This document shows, piece by piece, positions 21,539-33,345 of a stretch of DNA of 64,000 nt. The stretch is from Magicicada septendecula. Lineage: Eukaryota; Arthropoda; Insecta; Hemiptera; Cicadidae. Both the position numbers and the translations under genes were made by a program. The notes beneath the pieces are model-generated. The model did no database searches and was not told the origin of the DNA. It worked only from the letters and a program-made list of their open reading frames with translations. The first letter of the stretch is position 1. Every line of letters starts with the position of its first letter. The DNA lies in assembly GCA_034769895.1 (NCBI GenBank), contig CM068370.1, forward strand, positions 34,113,747-34,177,746, in the 5' to 3' direction.

Positions 21539-22280
21539 CAGTGGAACTTGCTTATAACGAGATTCAAGGGACCGTCAAATGTGTTCGTTAAAACCGGGTG
21601 CTCGCTACATCCGAGTTGTCGACTCGCAAGCCTAAATTTTTATACCGTGATATCGAACACACAACAAAAAAGTCTACTATAGAAGAGGCTTTGCACAATA
21701 AAATTTTGACATATTTTACATTCTACGCTTAAAACTCAAATTTAGACTTTAAACATTTTTTTAGGCGCTAACATTCTTTGCTGGATATTGGCGTATAGTG
21801 CATTCGCGAAATATGTGTAACTGTGTAGTAAAAACTTACCAAAAGTCAGCCGGCTATCTGGGGAAAAACGCAAAACTTTCCATGGCACATGTACAATATT
21901 TATTTTTAAATTTCAAGAAAATTCACCCTTATTTTATTTGTGTTTTCGTTCTTCGTTCTAAATGGTATCGTCAAAATCATATTTCACACACAGAACTTAA
22001 CTAACCTTAAAAAAGTCATCAATTTTTGTTTGTCTGGCAATTTTGTATCTGAAGATATCAAAACAGTTTTGTAATTATTTAAATATTCCACGAATTAAGG
22101 ACTTACATTATTATTTTCACTAAACTGTTTTAATAATTTTAATTGAATGTTTAAAATCCTGTATTGTAAGGAACTTTTGTTAGACCTTAACCCGTGAACA
22201 AGCCTGCGATAAAATCCTCGTTATAACCAAGTCTGTAATGGGGTCCTACTCGTTAAAAGCGAGTTTAATTATCGTTACTA
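21539..22280. mobile_element. pogo-like (Tc1/mariner superfamily) non-autonomous element
   Basis: The left end CAGTGGAACTTGCTTATAAC follows TA and matches the CAGTxxAACCTCGTTATAAC terminus of pogo/Tigger elements. The right side carries the inverted counterpart in decayed form (TCCTCGTTATAACCAAG, then CGTTAAAAGCGAG). The very last bases are lost, so the right border is approximate. No transposase remnant is seen inside. Confidence 0.6.
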
Positions 22281-22299
22281 AGATACAAAACCAAACAAA

Positions 22300-22555
22300 T
22301 CTTGTAATATATCTCACCGCATATTCCTTATTTATTGTGTTTTCAAGCTCGTGATTTGTGAAACGTCTGTATACTCCTCCGTATTCCTTCCTTAGCTCTT
22401 AAAATTCTTCTCTCAAAATATTCTCGGCTCCTCTTCAGCTTCACGTATAATACACCCTGTATCCATTGAATATGCCATCATTGACGAATTATTGTCCTAT
22501 AAAGTCTTATTTTTTTTTTATTCCTACTCAATTCATTTCACCTTATCAAATTTAT
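22300..22555 (-). pseudogene. LINE tail fragment
   Basis: The minus strand matches the 18.85-19.07 kb copy: TGAATTGAGTAGG at the start, TAATTCGTCAATGATGGCATA, and TTTCACAAATCACGAGCTTG. It is in the opposite orientation to that copy and heavily decayed. Confidence 0.65.
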
Positions 22556-22624
22556 AGTTCCCCTTATTTTATAATTTCTTACCATTCTTCTATAACAGCA
22601 TTCTTTCATCTCTTAGAAACTTTA

Positions 22625-23115
22625 TTTTATGAAAGTATTTTTGTTACCAAAATATTTAAAACCATTGTTAGAAGTATCATGACTTATGGGTTAGAAGCTT
22701 GGACTACTAATAAACACACAAGAACAAAAATAATGATAACAGAGAGATGGCTTTTTGAAAACGTTCGGCAAGAGTATCCAGACGTGAAAAAATTAGAAAT
22801 GAAGTCATTAAGGGCAGAATGAATGTGAAAAATTCAATTGTTGAATTTAACTAAAAAAAAAAAATACAATGGTATGGACACACGAAAAGAATGACACAGG
22901 GAAGATTGCCAAGGAGAGTTATGGAATGGACCCCACCAGGAAGAAGGAAAAGAGGAAGACAACCCATCACCGGGATAGAAGAAATTCAGACTTTATTGAG
23001 GGAACGAGAGATTGAAGAAGATCTTGGGTGGACAAGCAATAGTGGAAGATGAGAATTCAATCACTTCTGTAATCTTTTGTTCCGGAAAATGTGTAAACAT
23101 TGTACAGCCGGATTA
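22625..23115 (+). pseudogene. LINE RT C-terminal tail, family B copy 1
   Basis: IFKTIVRSIMTYGLEAWTTN, KHTRTKIMI, then WYGHTKRMTQGRLPRRVMEW, PPGRRKRGRQPITG and a final segment ending near GKCVNIVQPD. It matches 49825-50362. Several frame breaks are present, and an A run (22852-22863) interrupts it. Confidence 0.75.
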
Positions 23116-23827
23116 ATAATAATTTTTGTTATACCTGCCTTGAAATTCTAGAGCATTATTCGCTACCATTGAAGAGTGTGGGAACGGAGGATTTATATGT
23201 AAAATGTTGATACTGGCAAATACGTTACCGGCAACTTATCAACTATGATTATTTATTATCATTGTGTTATGAAGTTGGTGTAGCAATGAACCCAAACCAT
23301 AATATTATACAGAGCTATGGATAAGATTCGAATTACTGTGTGAATAAAGACGTCAATTGACGTTACCTGATGAAGATGGAATGATGTTGTGTGACTAATC
23401 GTCGTTCACTTCTTATTGAAAAACAATTCCTAATAAAACGAAATGAACATATTGTGACGTAAAAGAGATAACACAATGTAGAGCTGAAACAAAGAATTTA
23501 CCGGAGAAAACAACAATGACAGCTATTGAACGACATGGTCACGCGTGTTGTACACGCCCTTTTTAAAAACTAGAATCGCCGTAATTTACGTAATTTCGTA
23601 TTGTGTTGTTCTTTTGTTGTAAGTTTTGTTTTTAAAAACTGACGTTTTGTGCCATCGTTCAGTGGAAATGATAATTTCTCCGTGCTTGTGCAACGCTTTG
23701 GAAGGTGTATTGTTATCACCGCTGATCGCGTCTTCCTGTCACTTTTGTTGTAAGTGTCAAGTGATACGTACAACTAAAACTCACCTCCATACTGATGTAG
23801 GCCTACTGAGAAATGTTACCTACATCT
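23116..23827. other. unclassified non-coding stretch
   Basis: Nothing recognised. Confidence 0.35.
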
Positions 23828-23852
23828 ATCATCATCATCTTCTTCTTCTTCG

Positions 23853-24160
23853 TCAAGGATTAAGCCAAGGATAGTTTGTTCCGATCTCAAACAGGTAAAG
23901 GTTAGAGCTGGTCACTCCAGCCCTTCCTCGGACGTCGCACACCTCTCCGTCCCCTCGGCTTATAGTTCCATAGTTGTTTGGGGATGCGGCAGTCATCCAT
24001 TCGGCAAAGATGTTCCCACCAATTCAGCCGATACTGGGCAATCCTATCGAGTATACTCATAATATTCGGTTCCTGCCGCACACCTGTGTTTCTTCTATGA
24101 TCGTAGAGAGTATACACTGCCACGCGCCTGAGAAATCTCATTTCAGTCGCTTGGATACAT
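23853..24160 (-). pseudogene. LINE RT C-terminal fragment
   Basis: Minus strand: MRFLRRVAVYTLYDHRRNTG, WWEHLCRMDDCRIPKQLWNY, KPRGRRGVRRPRKGWSDQL. Same family as 7397-7870, with an ATC/CTT-type tail at 23828-23852. The 79-codon frame is open; it is truncated at 24160 next to an AT-rich hairpin. Confidence 0.8.
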
Positions 24161-24164
24161 ATAT

Positions 24165-24220
24165 AATATTTTTTGGGATTATGCTTTTACATGTATCTAT
24201 AAAAGCGTAATCCCCAAAAA
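24165..24220. repeat. inverted repeat (hairpin)
   Basis: TTTTTTGGGATTATGCTTTTA pairs with TATAAAAGCGTAATCCCC across an 8-bp loop. It lies between a LINE break and a possible PLE end. Confidence 0.75.
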
Positions 24221-24394
24221 TTCAATCCAACGCAAAAGAGACACAACTGTTTTAAAGGACTAAATATTGGAAACACTTCTAAAATAAAATTATGCACCAG
24301 AACCAATTACAATAGTGAAATTTCCCATTTCAAAACAAACGTCCAAAAGTACTTATTACTAATTAAAAGCACGATAATATTCAACTAGACACTT

Positions 24395-24465
24395 CACCCG
24401 TTATGCAAAGAATCAACGTGGGTGACGAAGCATAGAGCTCGAAACATGTCTGAAGTAAGCTAAAA
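24395..24465 (+). ncRNA. possible PLE end with hammerhead-like remnant
   Basis: GTGACGAAGC, a weak stem, then CTCGAAACATGTCTGAAG. The CGAAACATGT part equals the stem III side of the 62 kb motif, but the first core box and stem II do not hold. It is listed as a remnant only. Confidence 0.3.
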
Positions 24466-25724
24466 CATCTTGAATGTATGTTTACACACACACTCATATA
24501 CGGTGTATATAGTTGAAGTGTATGTGCATATAGTGAACAGAAAATGTAATTGCTGGAAGTTTTTTTTTACCGTGAATTTGGAGATTGATAGGTGATCACA
24601 TTCCGAAGTGATCAAGGTATTCTGTTAACTGTCCTCTGTTTAAAATCCCTTTTCTCTTTTTAAACCAAGCCATTTGAATCTCATTCTTCCCTAATAGTTC
24701 AATAGTTCTTACATCAAATGAGCCTTCTAGTACCGAATCGATTTTCCTTCCATAAGGCCTTTCCAAAATTCGCTTAAAAGCTCCATAACGTCTTTCTCTG
24801 TTCTTCTATGCAATCATTTCCATTCTTCTCCAGCAAACTGCTCGAAAGCTTCGTCTTTCTGCAGTTACATATAGTTAAGAGACATACGGAGTTACCACCA
24901 CGCGAAAGTGTTTATGTACAGTACACTGAATTGTCATGTGTGCAGTATGCCTTGAGGTTAGAAGCAGCTTGTTTTTCATAAAAGCTTTTTTTAATTTTTC
25001 ATATCAGCTCTATAAGCCTTATTCACAGTATCAATCTGTCCAGCGCAAAGACCTCCCGAATAATGAGTAGACGCGCAAGTAACTCGTATTTGAAATAAAA
25101 GGTGACAGCTTAGATGAAATCGTCATTTCTCAGGACAAAATCGCGTCAGCAGCTGATTTCTCTGGTTTAACTAACGGTAGAGCTTTGTGAATGCACGTGA
25201 TTCTGCACTGTACGCCTGCTCTTAGTAAGTGTTTATCACGTGGTTTCACAATTACTTGAAAATAAAAAAGACCGGGACCCGCCTCCTTTTTTAAAATACA
25301 TTTAATCGGTTTGGATCTATATATACATAACGACCTACTGATGACTTAATATATTTTTAGTGAAGGTCGCGAATAGGTTCATTGAAACAACACGCTTCTG
25401 TCAAAGATCAAAATGAAATTATTAATGTTAAATAATCGTGTTTGTTTACGTTAATGTAGGATACAAACAAGATTATTATTATTATCACCGAACGCATGTT
25501 AATTAATGATTAATGTGTAAACTTGTACACAATTGCATAACCGCGTCAGATTTTAAATGCAAGACGTCACAGTCCGTATTTGTTTGAGTTGTGAACTTAG
25601 TTTGAAAAGATTAACAGTTTCAAAGAAGTGCAAGTGTCATAATATAGTGAACGAATTGTAGGGCATCCAAACAAGCTGGTTGACAAGGTGATAAGACAGA
25701 CACACAAGATACAGTCAAACGAAG
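24466..25724. other. unclassified non-coding stretch
   Basis: No element named. The minus strand at 24640-24880 has LINE-like purine richness without a motif. Confidence 0.35.
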
Positions 25725-25852
25725 GTAGGACACGCCGCTCCTCTAGAAGACACCAATACACTCCCACAATTGCATTTCTTTGAGAACGTAGGACACGCCG
25801 CTCCTCTAGAAGACACCAATACACTCCCACAAGTTGCATTTCTTGGAGAACG
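25725..25852 (+). repeat. two-copy tandem duplication, about 63 bp unit
   Basis: GTAGGACACGCCGCTCCTCT begins each copy; each ends with TTGCATTTCTT.GAGAACG. The copies differ at only a few bases, so the duplication is fairly recent. Confidence 0.9.
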
Positions 25853-26029
25853 GTTTATAGAGCAGTTTACTCTATCCCGAAGTAGTAAACTTTTCTCTGT
25901 TTAACCCTACAGTACACAAGAAGGGCAATGTGGCTGTAACTACGCCTGGGTCGCCTTTAACGTCCCCTGCTGGTGAGGCCAAACACCCATTACGGCTGAG
26001 TCACTCCAGAGTTTAGCTAGACTTCGTGT

Positions 26030-26436
26030 CAGTGGCGTATCTAGAGTTTAGTCTTCGGGGAGGGGGTGTCCGGTCGAGTCGACTTCATACAAAGGAATAA
26101 AAGCAAGTGAAGACTAATAACACGCCCATTAAAATAAACGTTAATAACACAATAAAAATAAGATTTGTTATTGAAACATTGTTTAGAAGACCGACTGGAT
26201 CGATTTTCCTATATTTCATATTTCAAACGTATACGCAAATGCAGTGTATATATGTGCTGTGTGTACGCAAATATATATTTACAAAGAAATTACTACTACT
26301 ATATTAGGGTGCACAGCTGAAAAGGTAACAAATAGTTTAAGAATTAAGACATTAACAAAATTCGTCAACTCTTTTCGACCATCTAGGAGGGGGGTTCGGT
26401 CCCGTTATCCCCCCCCCGCCAGTAAATACGCTTCTG
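26030..26436. mobile_element. hAT-like element, family C copy 1, exact 8-bp TSD
   Basis: The ends CAGTGGCGTATCTAGAG and AGTAAATACGCTTCTG are imperfect inverted repeats, flanked on both sides by CTTCGTGT (26022-26029, 26437-26444). The interior is AT-rich with the family marker TTTCATATTTCAAACGTATA. Copies lie at 28246-29175, 38709-39469 and 40835-41134. The exact duplication suggests this is one of the younger insertions. Confidence 0.9.
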
Positions 26437-26444
26437 CTTCGTGT

Positions 26445-27544
26445 AGACCTATTTACCGTGGACTCGAAGTAAGGACGCACCGTTTCCACGGACCAAATTC
26501 TCCAAAATAAAGTCTACCGATTTAATTTCAATGGTTGAAAGTCCAGTTCCAACCGATTCAGTAATTTTAAATTTACATTACACTGTAAAGTCTTATCTGC
26601 TTTCAAGCAATAGATTCGGAAACGACCTTGCTTCCGGTATGAGTACAAAACATACATACAGAAGCCTTCTTTGCGACGCTAAAGACGCGCACTGTTATTA
26701 GCGCCTACACACTAATGTACACGAGCCGAAGCCAGCCAGCAGAATGTAGCTAATCGAGTAAAATGTTAAAGGTCGAACGAATGGGCGGTCGGCATGCAGA
26801 TCCGATTGTCACCGCCGTATCAAACCGCCGCGCTCCCGGCAGTAAAACAATATATCGTAACAATAACGAGGAATCGATCTAGTCTCTCGTACTGTCGGTT
26901 GCTTGTACGAACCGCCGCCCGTCGGTAACTTATCGACTTACAAACACACTTGACAAACTCGATTCGTTATACCTACGCGGATTTATGTAAACATCGGAAA
27001 CTACTGCACGGCTGCCGAATTGTGTATATTTCTTATTTTCGCGTAGAGTTCTGAGTTTGAATCCTTCCTTCCCGGCACCGTTTTTACTTTCATGTTCCGT
27101 AAGGAAGTGGAAGTATGATGACGGCGAAAAAATCGTGTTTGAGATAATGGCTGATTCTGATTTTACTACCCTCAAAACATGAAGAAAAGTCATTTTCTGA
27201 AAAGTTTGTGCGTGCGTGCGCGCGTGCGCGTGTGTAAAGTTTTTATGGCGAAGGATAACTGCCGCAAATTAAAAAAAAATCAAATATTCTTTTGCATATG
27301 TGCCTGAGTTGTAGAGGATTCAAGGCGTATTGATTTTGGTGAAGATCGGTTAAGGGGAAGGGGTAGTTAACCTGCAAGATTTTATGTTTTAACAAGAGTA
27401 AAGTACTTAATTTTAATAAATAAAATATCCTGAAAAGAAGATCATAATAACCCACTGTATAAAGATAGATGAAATATCTATAAATGAAGAGGGTAGTGAA
27501 GGGGGACGAGGTAATTTTCTATAAACGAAAATGATAGTTGAAGG
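26445..27544. other. unclassified non-coding stretch, partly CpG-rich
   Basis: No element found. 26750-26935 has many CpG sites (CCGCCGCG, CGTCGGTAAC) and an alternating GCGTGCGCG run lies at 27209-27234. A promoter is conceivable but unsupported. Confidence 0.35.
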
Positions 27545-27860
27545 GCGAGGGAATCATTTTTTATGCGTACTACGTTATTGGCAACAAAGAAGTAGTTTGT
27601 TGTTAAAATTCTTTCCCGGGCTGTTTGACTGTGGTCCAATGTTTTCTGCAAAATCAGACGTTTCGGCAGTGCCATCAACTGCCATCATCAGTGAAAATCG
27701 CGTGCGCTAACGTTAGGTGGTGTACGTTAGTGACCACAGTACTGTGGTTAAGGCTGAAGAAAGAAGTAGTTTCTATTGAAATTTTTCATTTCGAAAATGA
27801 TTTTAAATATAAATCTTAGAACATGGAAGTCATGTATGGTTCTCCATACCGATATTTATT
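27545..27860. repeat. tandem unit 1 of a 0.32 kb PLE-related repeat
   Basis: This unit and 27909-28218 are direct copies sharing ACAAAGAAGTAGTTTGTTG, TTCCCGGGCTGTTTG and a last block ending GTTCTCCATACCGATATTT. Each holds one hammerhead-like motif on the minus strand. They resemble tandem PLE terminal repeats without coding sequence between. Confidence 0.9.
27652..27698 (-). ncRNA. hammerhead-ribozyme-like motif
   Basis: CUGAUGA, unpaired U, GGCAGU-UGAUGGC-ACUGCC (six perfect pairs), GAAA, self-complementary ACGU, C at the cleavage position, and UCA/UGA as stem I. The core is intact. Confidence 0.7.
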
Positions 27861-27908
27861 TACGGAAGACTCTGTTGTGCTAAATGTACAGATTTATCAG
27901 TGTAAGGG

Positions 27909-28218
27909 AGAGGAGGTAATTTTTTATGTGTGTACTACGTTATCGGCAACAAAGAAGTAGTTTGTTGTTAAAATTCCTTCCCGGGCTGTTTGCCCGTGGT
28001 CCAATGTTTTCTGCGAAACCAAACGTTTCGGCAGTGCCGTCGACTGTTATCATCAGTGAAAATCGAGTGAACTAACGTGAGGTGGTATACGTGAGTGACA
28101 AGGCTGAAGCAAGAAATAGAAAGAAGTAGTTTCTATGGAAATATTTCATTTCGAAAATGATTTTAAATATAAATCTTAGAACATGGAAGTCGTGTATGGT
28201 TCTCCATACCGATATTTT
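27909..28218. repeat. tandem unit 2 of the same repeat
   Basis: Second direct copy, about 48 bp after the first, differing by scattered substitutions and a short deletion. It ends about 20 bp before the target duplication of the hAT-like element at 28246. Confidence 0.9.
28012..28060 (-). ncRNA. hammerhead-ribozyme-like motif
   Basis: CUGAUGA, then AACAGUCGACGGCACUGCC whose CAGU/ACUG core pairs but whose outer two pairs are lost (AA against CC), then GAAACGUUU. It is a partly decayed sister of the motif in unit 1. Confidence 0.5.
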
Positions 28219-28245
28219 TAATACATGGCTATTACCCGATGGACG

Positions 28246-29175
28246 CAGTAGTGTATCTAGAATTTGGTCTTGAGTGGGATCCTGTCGTATCGGCTTCGTA
28301 CTAAAGAGGAAACAAGTTAAGACTAATCAGTATTAGAATCTGCAAAATGGCTGAACAACGTGTGACAAAATCCTGAAATCAGTCCGATTAGATTAAAGTA
28401 AAAGGTAAATAGCACAATAAAAATACGTACCGTTAAACATTGTTTATAAGATATTTAAGGACATTTTACACTTATAAACGAGAACTGCAGTAAAAAAAAA
28501 CAGCCCAACCAATAAAATTGTATACATGGACGACAGTAGGTTAACAGATCTGATCTTCAAATATATGTGGGGGGAAGATCTCAACATAAAGTTGGATTAA
28601 AAAAGTCCAATAGGATTTTGAAAAAAATAATATAAACGCAGAAGAAGCAATTGAAAGAGAAGTTCTTTGGGCAAAAGTGTTAAAAATGGAAGGAGTGCAG
28701 GGTAGGGGAGAGAAAAACGCAGGTTCAAAGTGGACTGAAGACAGGAAGAAGAGAGACAGTGAAAAGACGAAAGAATATTGTAGAAAAAGAAAAGAATAAA
28801 GAATTGAAATTGGCATGTGGTACTTAGATGGCCGATACAAAAAAAAAAAATTATACATCTAAAAAGACCTGTTTGAAAATGTTTTTAGAATTTAATGACT
28901 AATTGCCTTGATTTTCTTGCCATTTCAATAACAACTTCTTCCGGGATCACCGAACTGGTTTTCCTATATTTCATATTTTAAACGTAGCCTATATGCAACT
29001 GTTCCCTGTTAAACCTACTTGTATATTTAAAAGATTTACTACTATATCACCGTACACTGCTGATAAAGAACTAAAACAGCTTAAAAATTAAGAGAATAAC
29101 AAAATTCCTCTTAAACTTTTATCGCCTCGCTAGGAAGGAGGGAGTTGTTCGTTCCCCCCTCTAAATGCGCCCTTG
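28246..29175. mobile_element. hAT-like element, family C copy 2, with LINE insert
   Basis: The ends CAGTAGTGTATCTAGA and TAAATGCGCCCTTG match family C. The flanks GATGGACG (28238-28245) and GGTGGACG (29176-29183) differ at one base. The family interior is split by a LINE fragment at about 28515-28850, which explains its greater length. The LINE therefore arrived after this element. Confidence 0.85.
28515..28850 (+). pseudogene. LINE RT C-terminal tail, family D copy 1
   Basis: Frames read MDDSRLTDLIFK, then the INAEEAIEREVLWAKVLK and GVQGRGEKNAGSKWTEDR boxes, a broken K/R-rich stretch and ELKLACGT. The 3' end is TAGATGGCCGATAC plus poly(A). Matches 56185-56582 and 63737-64000. It has frame breaks and is nested in a hAT-like element. 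Confidence 0.8.
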
Positions 29176-29369
29176 GGTGGACGTGTGTGTCGACGCGGAC
29201 GGGTGAAAGGGGAGTCTGAAGGCAAAAATTTCTAAAATTTTAATTTTTTCAAAAACTTGTTTTACTAAAATTTCGACTTTTCACATTTCGAGCTCTAAAT
29301 GAAAGTTCCTAGTCTTCCAGGTTGGGAGTTTTACAGCGGGACAGCAACCTGGTTAAGTAAAAATATATG

Positions 29370-29815
29370 TACCTACAGAACTTATACGAGCCTCGGAAAT
29401 CGGATAAAATACGGAAGGATATTTTATAAATGAAATTTTATAAAACTGTGGCTGTCCCCACATTCCTGTATGCTAGTGAGACATGGACTCTTGGTAAAAA
29501 AACGTGCAGAGGATTCAGGTAGCCGAAAAGAAATTTCTAAGAGAGACGCAAGGTCTCTTGGATCGGAGAAGGAACGAGGCTGTTAGACGCGATTTAAAGA
29601 TTGTTATCATTGCACCAGAAGATTGAAGACCACAGAAGGAGACGGTGTGAACACTTGAATCGCATGCCTGATATCCGTCTACCTGTGGCTGCATTAGTTA
29701 TCACTCTACTGGGAAGAGGGATGTCGGTGGACCGAGGAGGACATGGGTTTCTGAACAGGTCTAAGGCCTAGTCCTTGGAGTGGTGATAATGATGATGATG
29801 ATGATGATGATAATT
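29370..29815 (+). pseudogene. LINE RT C-terminal tail, family E copy 1
   Basis: KFYKTVAVPTFLYASETWTL, AEKKFLRE, LHQKIEDHRRRRCEHLNRMP and a GRGMSVDRGG-like end, followed by (GATGAT)n. Matches 55625-56085. Several frame breaks. Confidence 0.75.
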
Positions 29816-30619
29816 AATTATTCACCAAATGATAATAATAAAATCGTTTGTTATTTGAAAATAAAAATGTCTGAATCGCACATTAGTGTCTACACAGCTG
29901 AAATAAAGAACTCATCGATGCACGCGAGCGTGACATATGATATTAGATTCTTTTACAGACCAGTTAGACACAACAAGGAAAGCGTGCGAGATATTGTGGT
30001 AGTTCAGAGATGGGGCTTTCCCTAACCAGCGGAAGTATATAGGGCTATTACGTGTAGTAACACCGTCTGTATATTAAGTAGACACACGCTGAGACCAGAC
30101 TATAATAACGTCCCAATTATCCGCAGTAATGGAATGAACAATTTTCATTCCATACTGGATTAATCTACGCTAAACTGTCACTGTGTAATCAATCAAAGGT
30201 AAATCGTTATTATGCTGTTTTAATTAATACTACATTGGTCAATCTTTTTGAAGTAACTGATGTTTTGTAAAACCCAATAATAGTAGTAATAATAATAATA
30301 ATACATGTGAAACGAGTCGTTTATAGTAAACTAAAGCGAAGTCACAAAACGGTAAAATGATACAGGTAATAATCAACGTTTAACTGAACGAGTGAAGCGA
30401 GTTTTAGTTTTAACTTGAGTGTTCGGCATTTATGTGTTTGTCGTTTCGATGCGTCTGTTTGTGAATTTGAGTATGTCTCACGATATAACGTTTGAAAGCG
30501 ACAACTTGGCATGCATGTCCGCACTTTTACCCGACAGGGCTCTGCTGTATTTTTTTATCGATCGCTCCAAAAAGAGGGGTCGGAAGGGGGGTGAAATTTG
30601 TAAACAACCGTGAAAATCC
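29816..30619. other. unclassified non-coding stretch
   Basis: A small hairpin (TGGAATGAA..TTCATTCCA) lies at 30130-30155. Nothing else recognised. Confidence 0.35.
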
Positions 30620-30627
30620 ATCTAGAG

Positions 30628-31264
30628 CACCGGACCCCCCCCCCAAATTTCACGGGCCCCGTCTGATTTCTGAAATAAAACAAACAGTAAATATAATAGA
30701 AATTCTTACATTTTAATTAAAATTTATTAAAATCAAAATTCTTTTAACTTGGGGAAAATTATAATATTAATTTCATTGCTTGGGTTTAATGTCTGATACT
30801 TTCAATATTAAGTCTTTAAGTTCCGGTTGCGTAACCAGCGTTGCCAACCTCGGCTCTGTCTTTTCAGCCACACTTGTAGAAATCTAGCTACTTAAGCGTA
30901 AAACCAGCTATATAGAAAAACCTTTTGCTTAGATACAGTGCTTATACGTGGACTGAAACAGCGCGATCAGTTCTGTGTTGTTGGGGCGCTCTAGTCAGTT
31001 CGGCTGGCATACAGATCTGCTACACAACATGATTTAAAGACATTGCTAAAGGCATTAGTTTCAAATTACTTTTGTAATTACTATTAGTTTGAACCAAAAA
31101 AAGTACTGAAATCTTCTAAAATTTAGGTTTTAGAGCATAAAAAATCGTAGAAAATAACGGAAGGCCTATATTCTATTTTTTTTTTTCTTAAAAGTGTCCG
31201 CGGACCCTCTCAAACACTGTCGCAGACCTCCAGGGTACCTCGCACCCCGCTTTGGAAACCACTG
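30628..31264. mobile_element. hAT element remnant, 637 bp, exact 8-bp TSD
   Basis: ATCTAGAG flanks it on both sides (30620-30627, 31265-31272). The right end TTTGGAAACCACTG is the family TIR. The left end has lost most of the TIR (CACCGGACCCCCC). The interior aligns with 52693-53377 and, in reverse, with 11277-11976 (CGTCTGATTTCTGAAATAAA, CAGATCTGCTACA). Confidence 0.9.
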
Positions 31265-31272
31265 ATCTAGAG

Positions 31273-32646
31273 TATTAAATAGAATTTTAACCAAAATCTG
31301 TTTATAGTGTTAATTTTCGTAAATTTCAAATTTTCAGGACGCCTGGGCTCAAAAAGGAATCAAAATAATAAAAAAGTTGTATAAATTCATCAGGGAGTCA
31401 GAGAGTCAGACTGAAGGGGATGTAATCCAGATTTTTTAACTTCTGGACATCACCGACCAAAAATGGAAATAAAAAAAATATGAGAAAATTCTGAAAGTCT
31501 ATGTGGAGTAGTAACTTGTGTCGAATTTTATTCAAAATATAAGGTCGAGTCAAAATGTTTAATAATTTGACAAAATTAATATCTCTCAGTACCCCTTGCA
31601 AATTTTGGGCCGCCTACAACACGTTTGTATCTAAAATATTAGATGCTTTTCACAGTTACTAAATTGTTTGTCATTTAGTCAATATGTTTATGAATTTACC
31701 TTGAAAAAAAAAGAACAAAAAGAAACAACAATCCGGAAGTTCCCACCACGATCCCAACACTCTCGTCAAAGGATCGTGGTGGGAACAAGACTGTAAGTTA
31801 TGTGAAGTCGGTACGGGCTAGATTCGAAAAGATGAAGAAGAAGAAATTCTAGAAACTATTATTACTGGCCAAGATATGTTCAAACCCGAAAATCTGCAAG
31901 TTCCATTTCCATGGCGACTGCCGTATTTGGAATTTAAATATAACAAACAAAACACGACAAAACAGCAAGCTAAAAACCGAAATATATAAAGAATTTTAAA
32001 CTCAATTGATAGTTCTGTCACGTAGAAAGCTTTGGAGTAGAATCTAACCATATACAAGATTCGGCCTTCGCGAACCGAACACCATTTACAGTACACCTGC
32101 CTTAACGCGATAAGTGGTCGTTAAGTGTCCCGTGTGAATTACCGGTCTCATTCACGCGAAACTCGATAACATAAAATTTATAATCGTCAATAAACGCCAA
32201 CCGTCACGTCCGCGGTAAGGGTTTTCGCGCGTGCTGGAAATCACGTCGCCACGTGCGCATGGATGTGATTGTGACGTGTAATAGACCAGGATGTGACCTG
32301 TCAAAACGGCGGGCGACGCTGCGTGAATGCAAAGTGTCCGGTTTGGCGACACAAAGCCACGTTAGGAAGTGCGGTTAACTTCTTCCTTCCGCCAGTCGTG
32401 GCCGCTAATTTTCTCCAAACCATAATCATAATAGTTTTACCTTGTTTATCACTATACACATCTGTCTTCTTACGTTCATGTTCCGTCTTTACTAATTGCA
32501 TCATGTTTGGTCTCAAGTAACATGTAACAACATTAATTTATAAGCTCCCTGAGCTGCTTAACTCGCTCCCGGTTTGGAACAATTTACAGTTATTATTTTT
32601 ATATAACTTACAATACTATATAATCTTTCAATTATCAGAAAAATTA
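31273..32646. other. unclassified stretch with one strong hairpin
   Basis: GTTCCCACCACGATCC at 31739-31754 is exactly mirrored at 31771-31786 (16-bp arms, 16-bp loop). Otherwise nothing is recognised. 32110-32400 has more CpG than its surroundings. Confidence 0.45.
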
Positions 32647-32664
32647 CAAAACCGGATTCCTCAA

Positions 32665-32816
32665 CTGTTTATTTAATACTTGAATTGAATAAATAAACAC
32701 TTGGAATAGTTCTACAGATGATCGTATTTTCCTGACAATTGTTTTTACCAGTTACGACAGCTTCAGAGTCAAATTTGAACTCCCCAAGTGTTTATTTATT
32801 GAATTCAAGTATTAAT
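32665..32816. repeat. inverted repeat, about 36-bp arms
   Basis: TTAATACTTGAATTGAATAA and the following AACACTTGG on the left are mirrored by CCAAGTGTTTATTTATTGAA and TCAAGTATTAATAA on the right. The roughly 80-bp loop shows no motif. It may be the TIR pair of a tiny MITE. Confidence 0.7.
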
Positions 32817-32886
32817 AATACAATGTTCTACCAACTGCCGAGCGACCATTCGATCGGTGTATTTATTTTAGTAAAACAACAATTGT

Positions 32887-32911
32887 AAAAAAAAAAAAAA
32901 AAAAAAAAAAA
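32887..32911 (+). repeat. poly(A) run
   Basis: About 24 A residues immediately before a LINE fragment on the same strand. It could be the tail of an earlier, lost retrotransposed piece. Confidence 0.8.
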
Positions 32912-32919
32912 CAATGTCA

Positions 32920-33345
32920 GAGTAACACGACAATATATAAGACAATATGCAAATAGGAAATATGCCAACAGCAGACTACTGAGAAGCAAACTCGTTAGTC
33001 GTCGTAACACAAAAATAAAAATATATAAGACACTTGTCAGACTGGTTGTTACTTATGGAGGCGAGACATGGACACTGATAAAAAAAAAGAAACAAGAAAC
33101 AACAAGAAGCTTTGAAAGAAAGATCGTAAGACGTAGTCTATTTATGGCCCGGTTAAAGAAGGTGATGAATGGAAAATAAGAAATAACCAGGAGAGAGATG
33201 AGCTATTGAAGCATGAGGGCATTGTAAGATTCGTAAAGGGTCGACGAATACAATGGCCACGTCACCTAGAGCGGATGGTCGACCAGCGCGTGTGCCAAAG
33301 AAAAACCTGAGGCCGCAAGTCTATAAAAGAGGGGCCGCCTAGGAT
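32920..33345 (+). pseudogene. LINE RT C-terminal tail
   Basis: [20 protein letters not shown]-like text, then [16 protein letters not shown], a KIVRR box, QWPRHLERMVDQRVCQR and GPPRIRRLDVV. This is the usual post-RT tail; frames are broken. The family differs from A-type neighbours. Confidence 0.65.

Noticed and set aside
24640-24880. LINE-like purine-rich text on the minus strand
   Set aside because: No RT or tail motif could be followed, so it is left unclassified.
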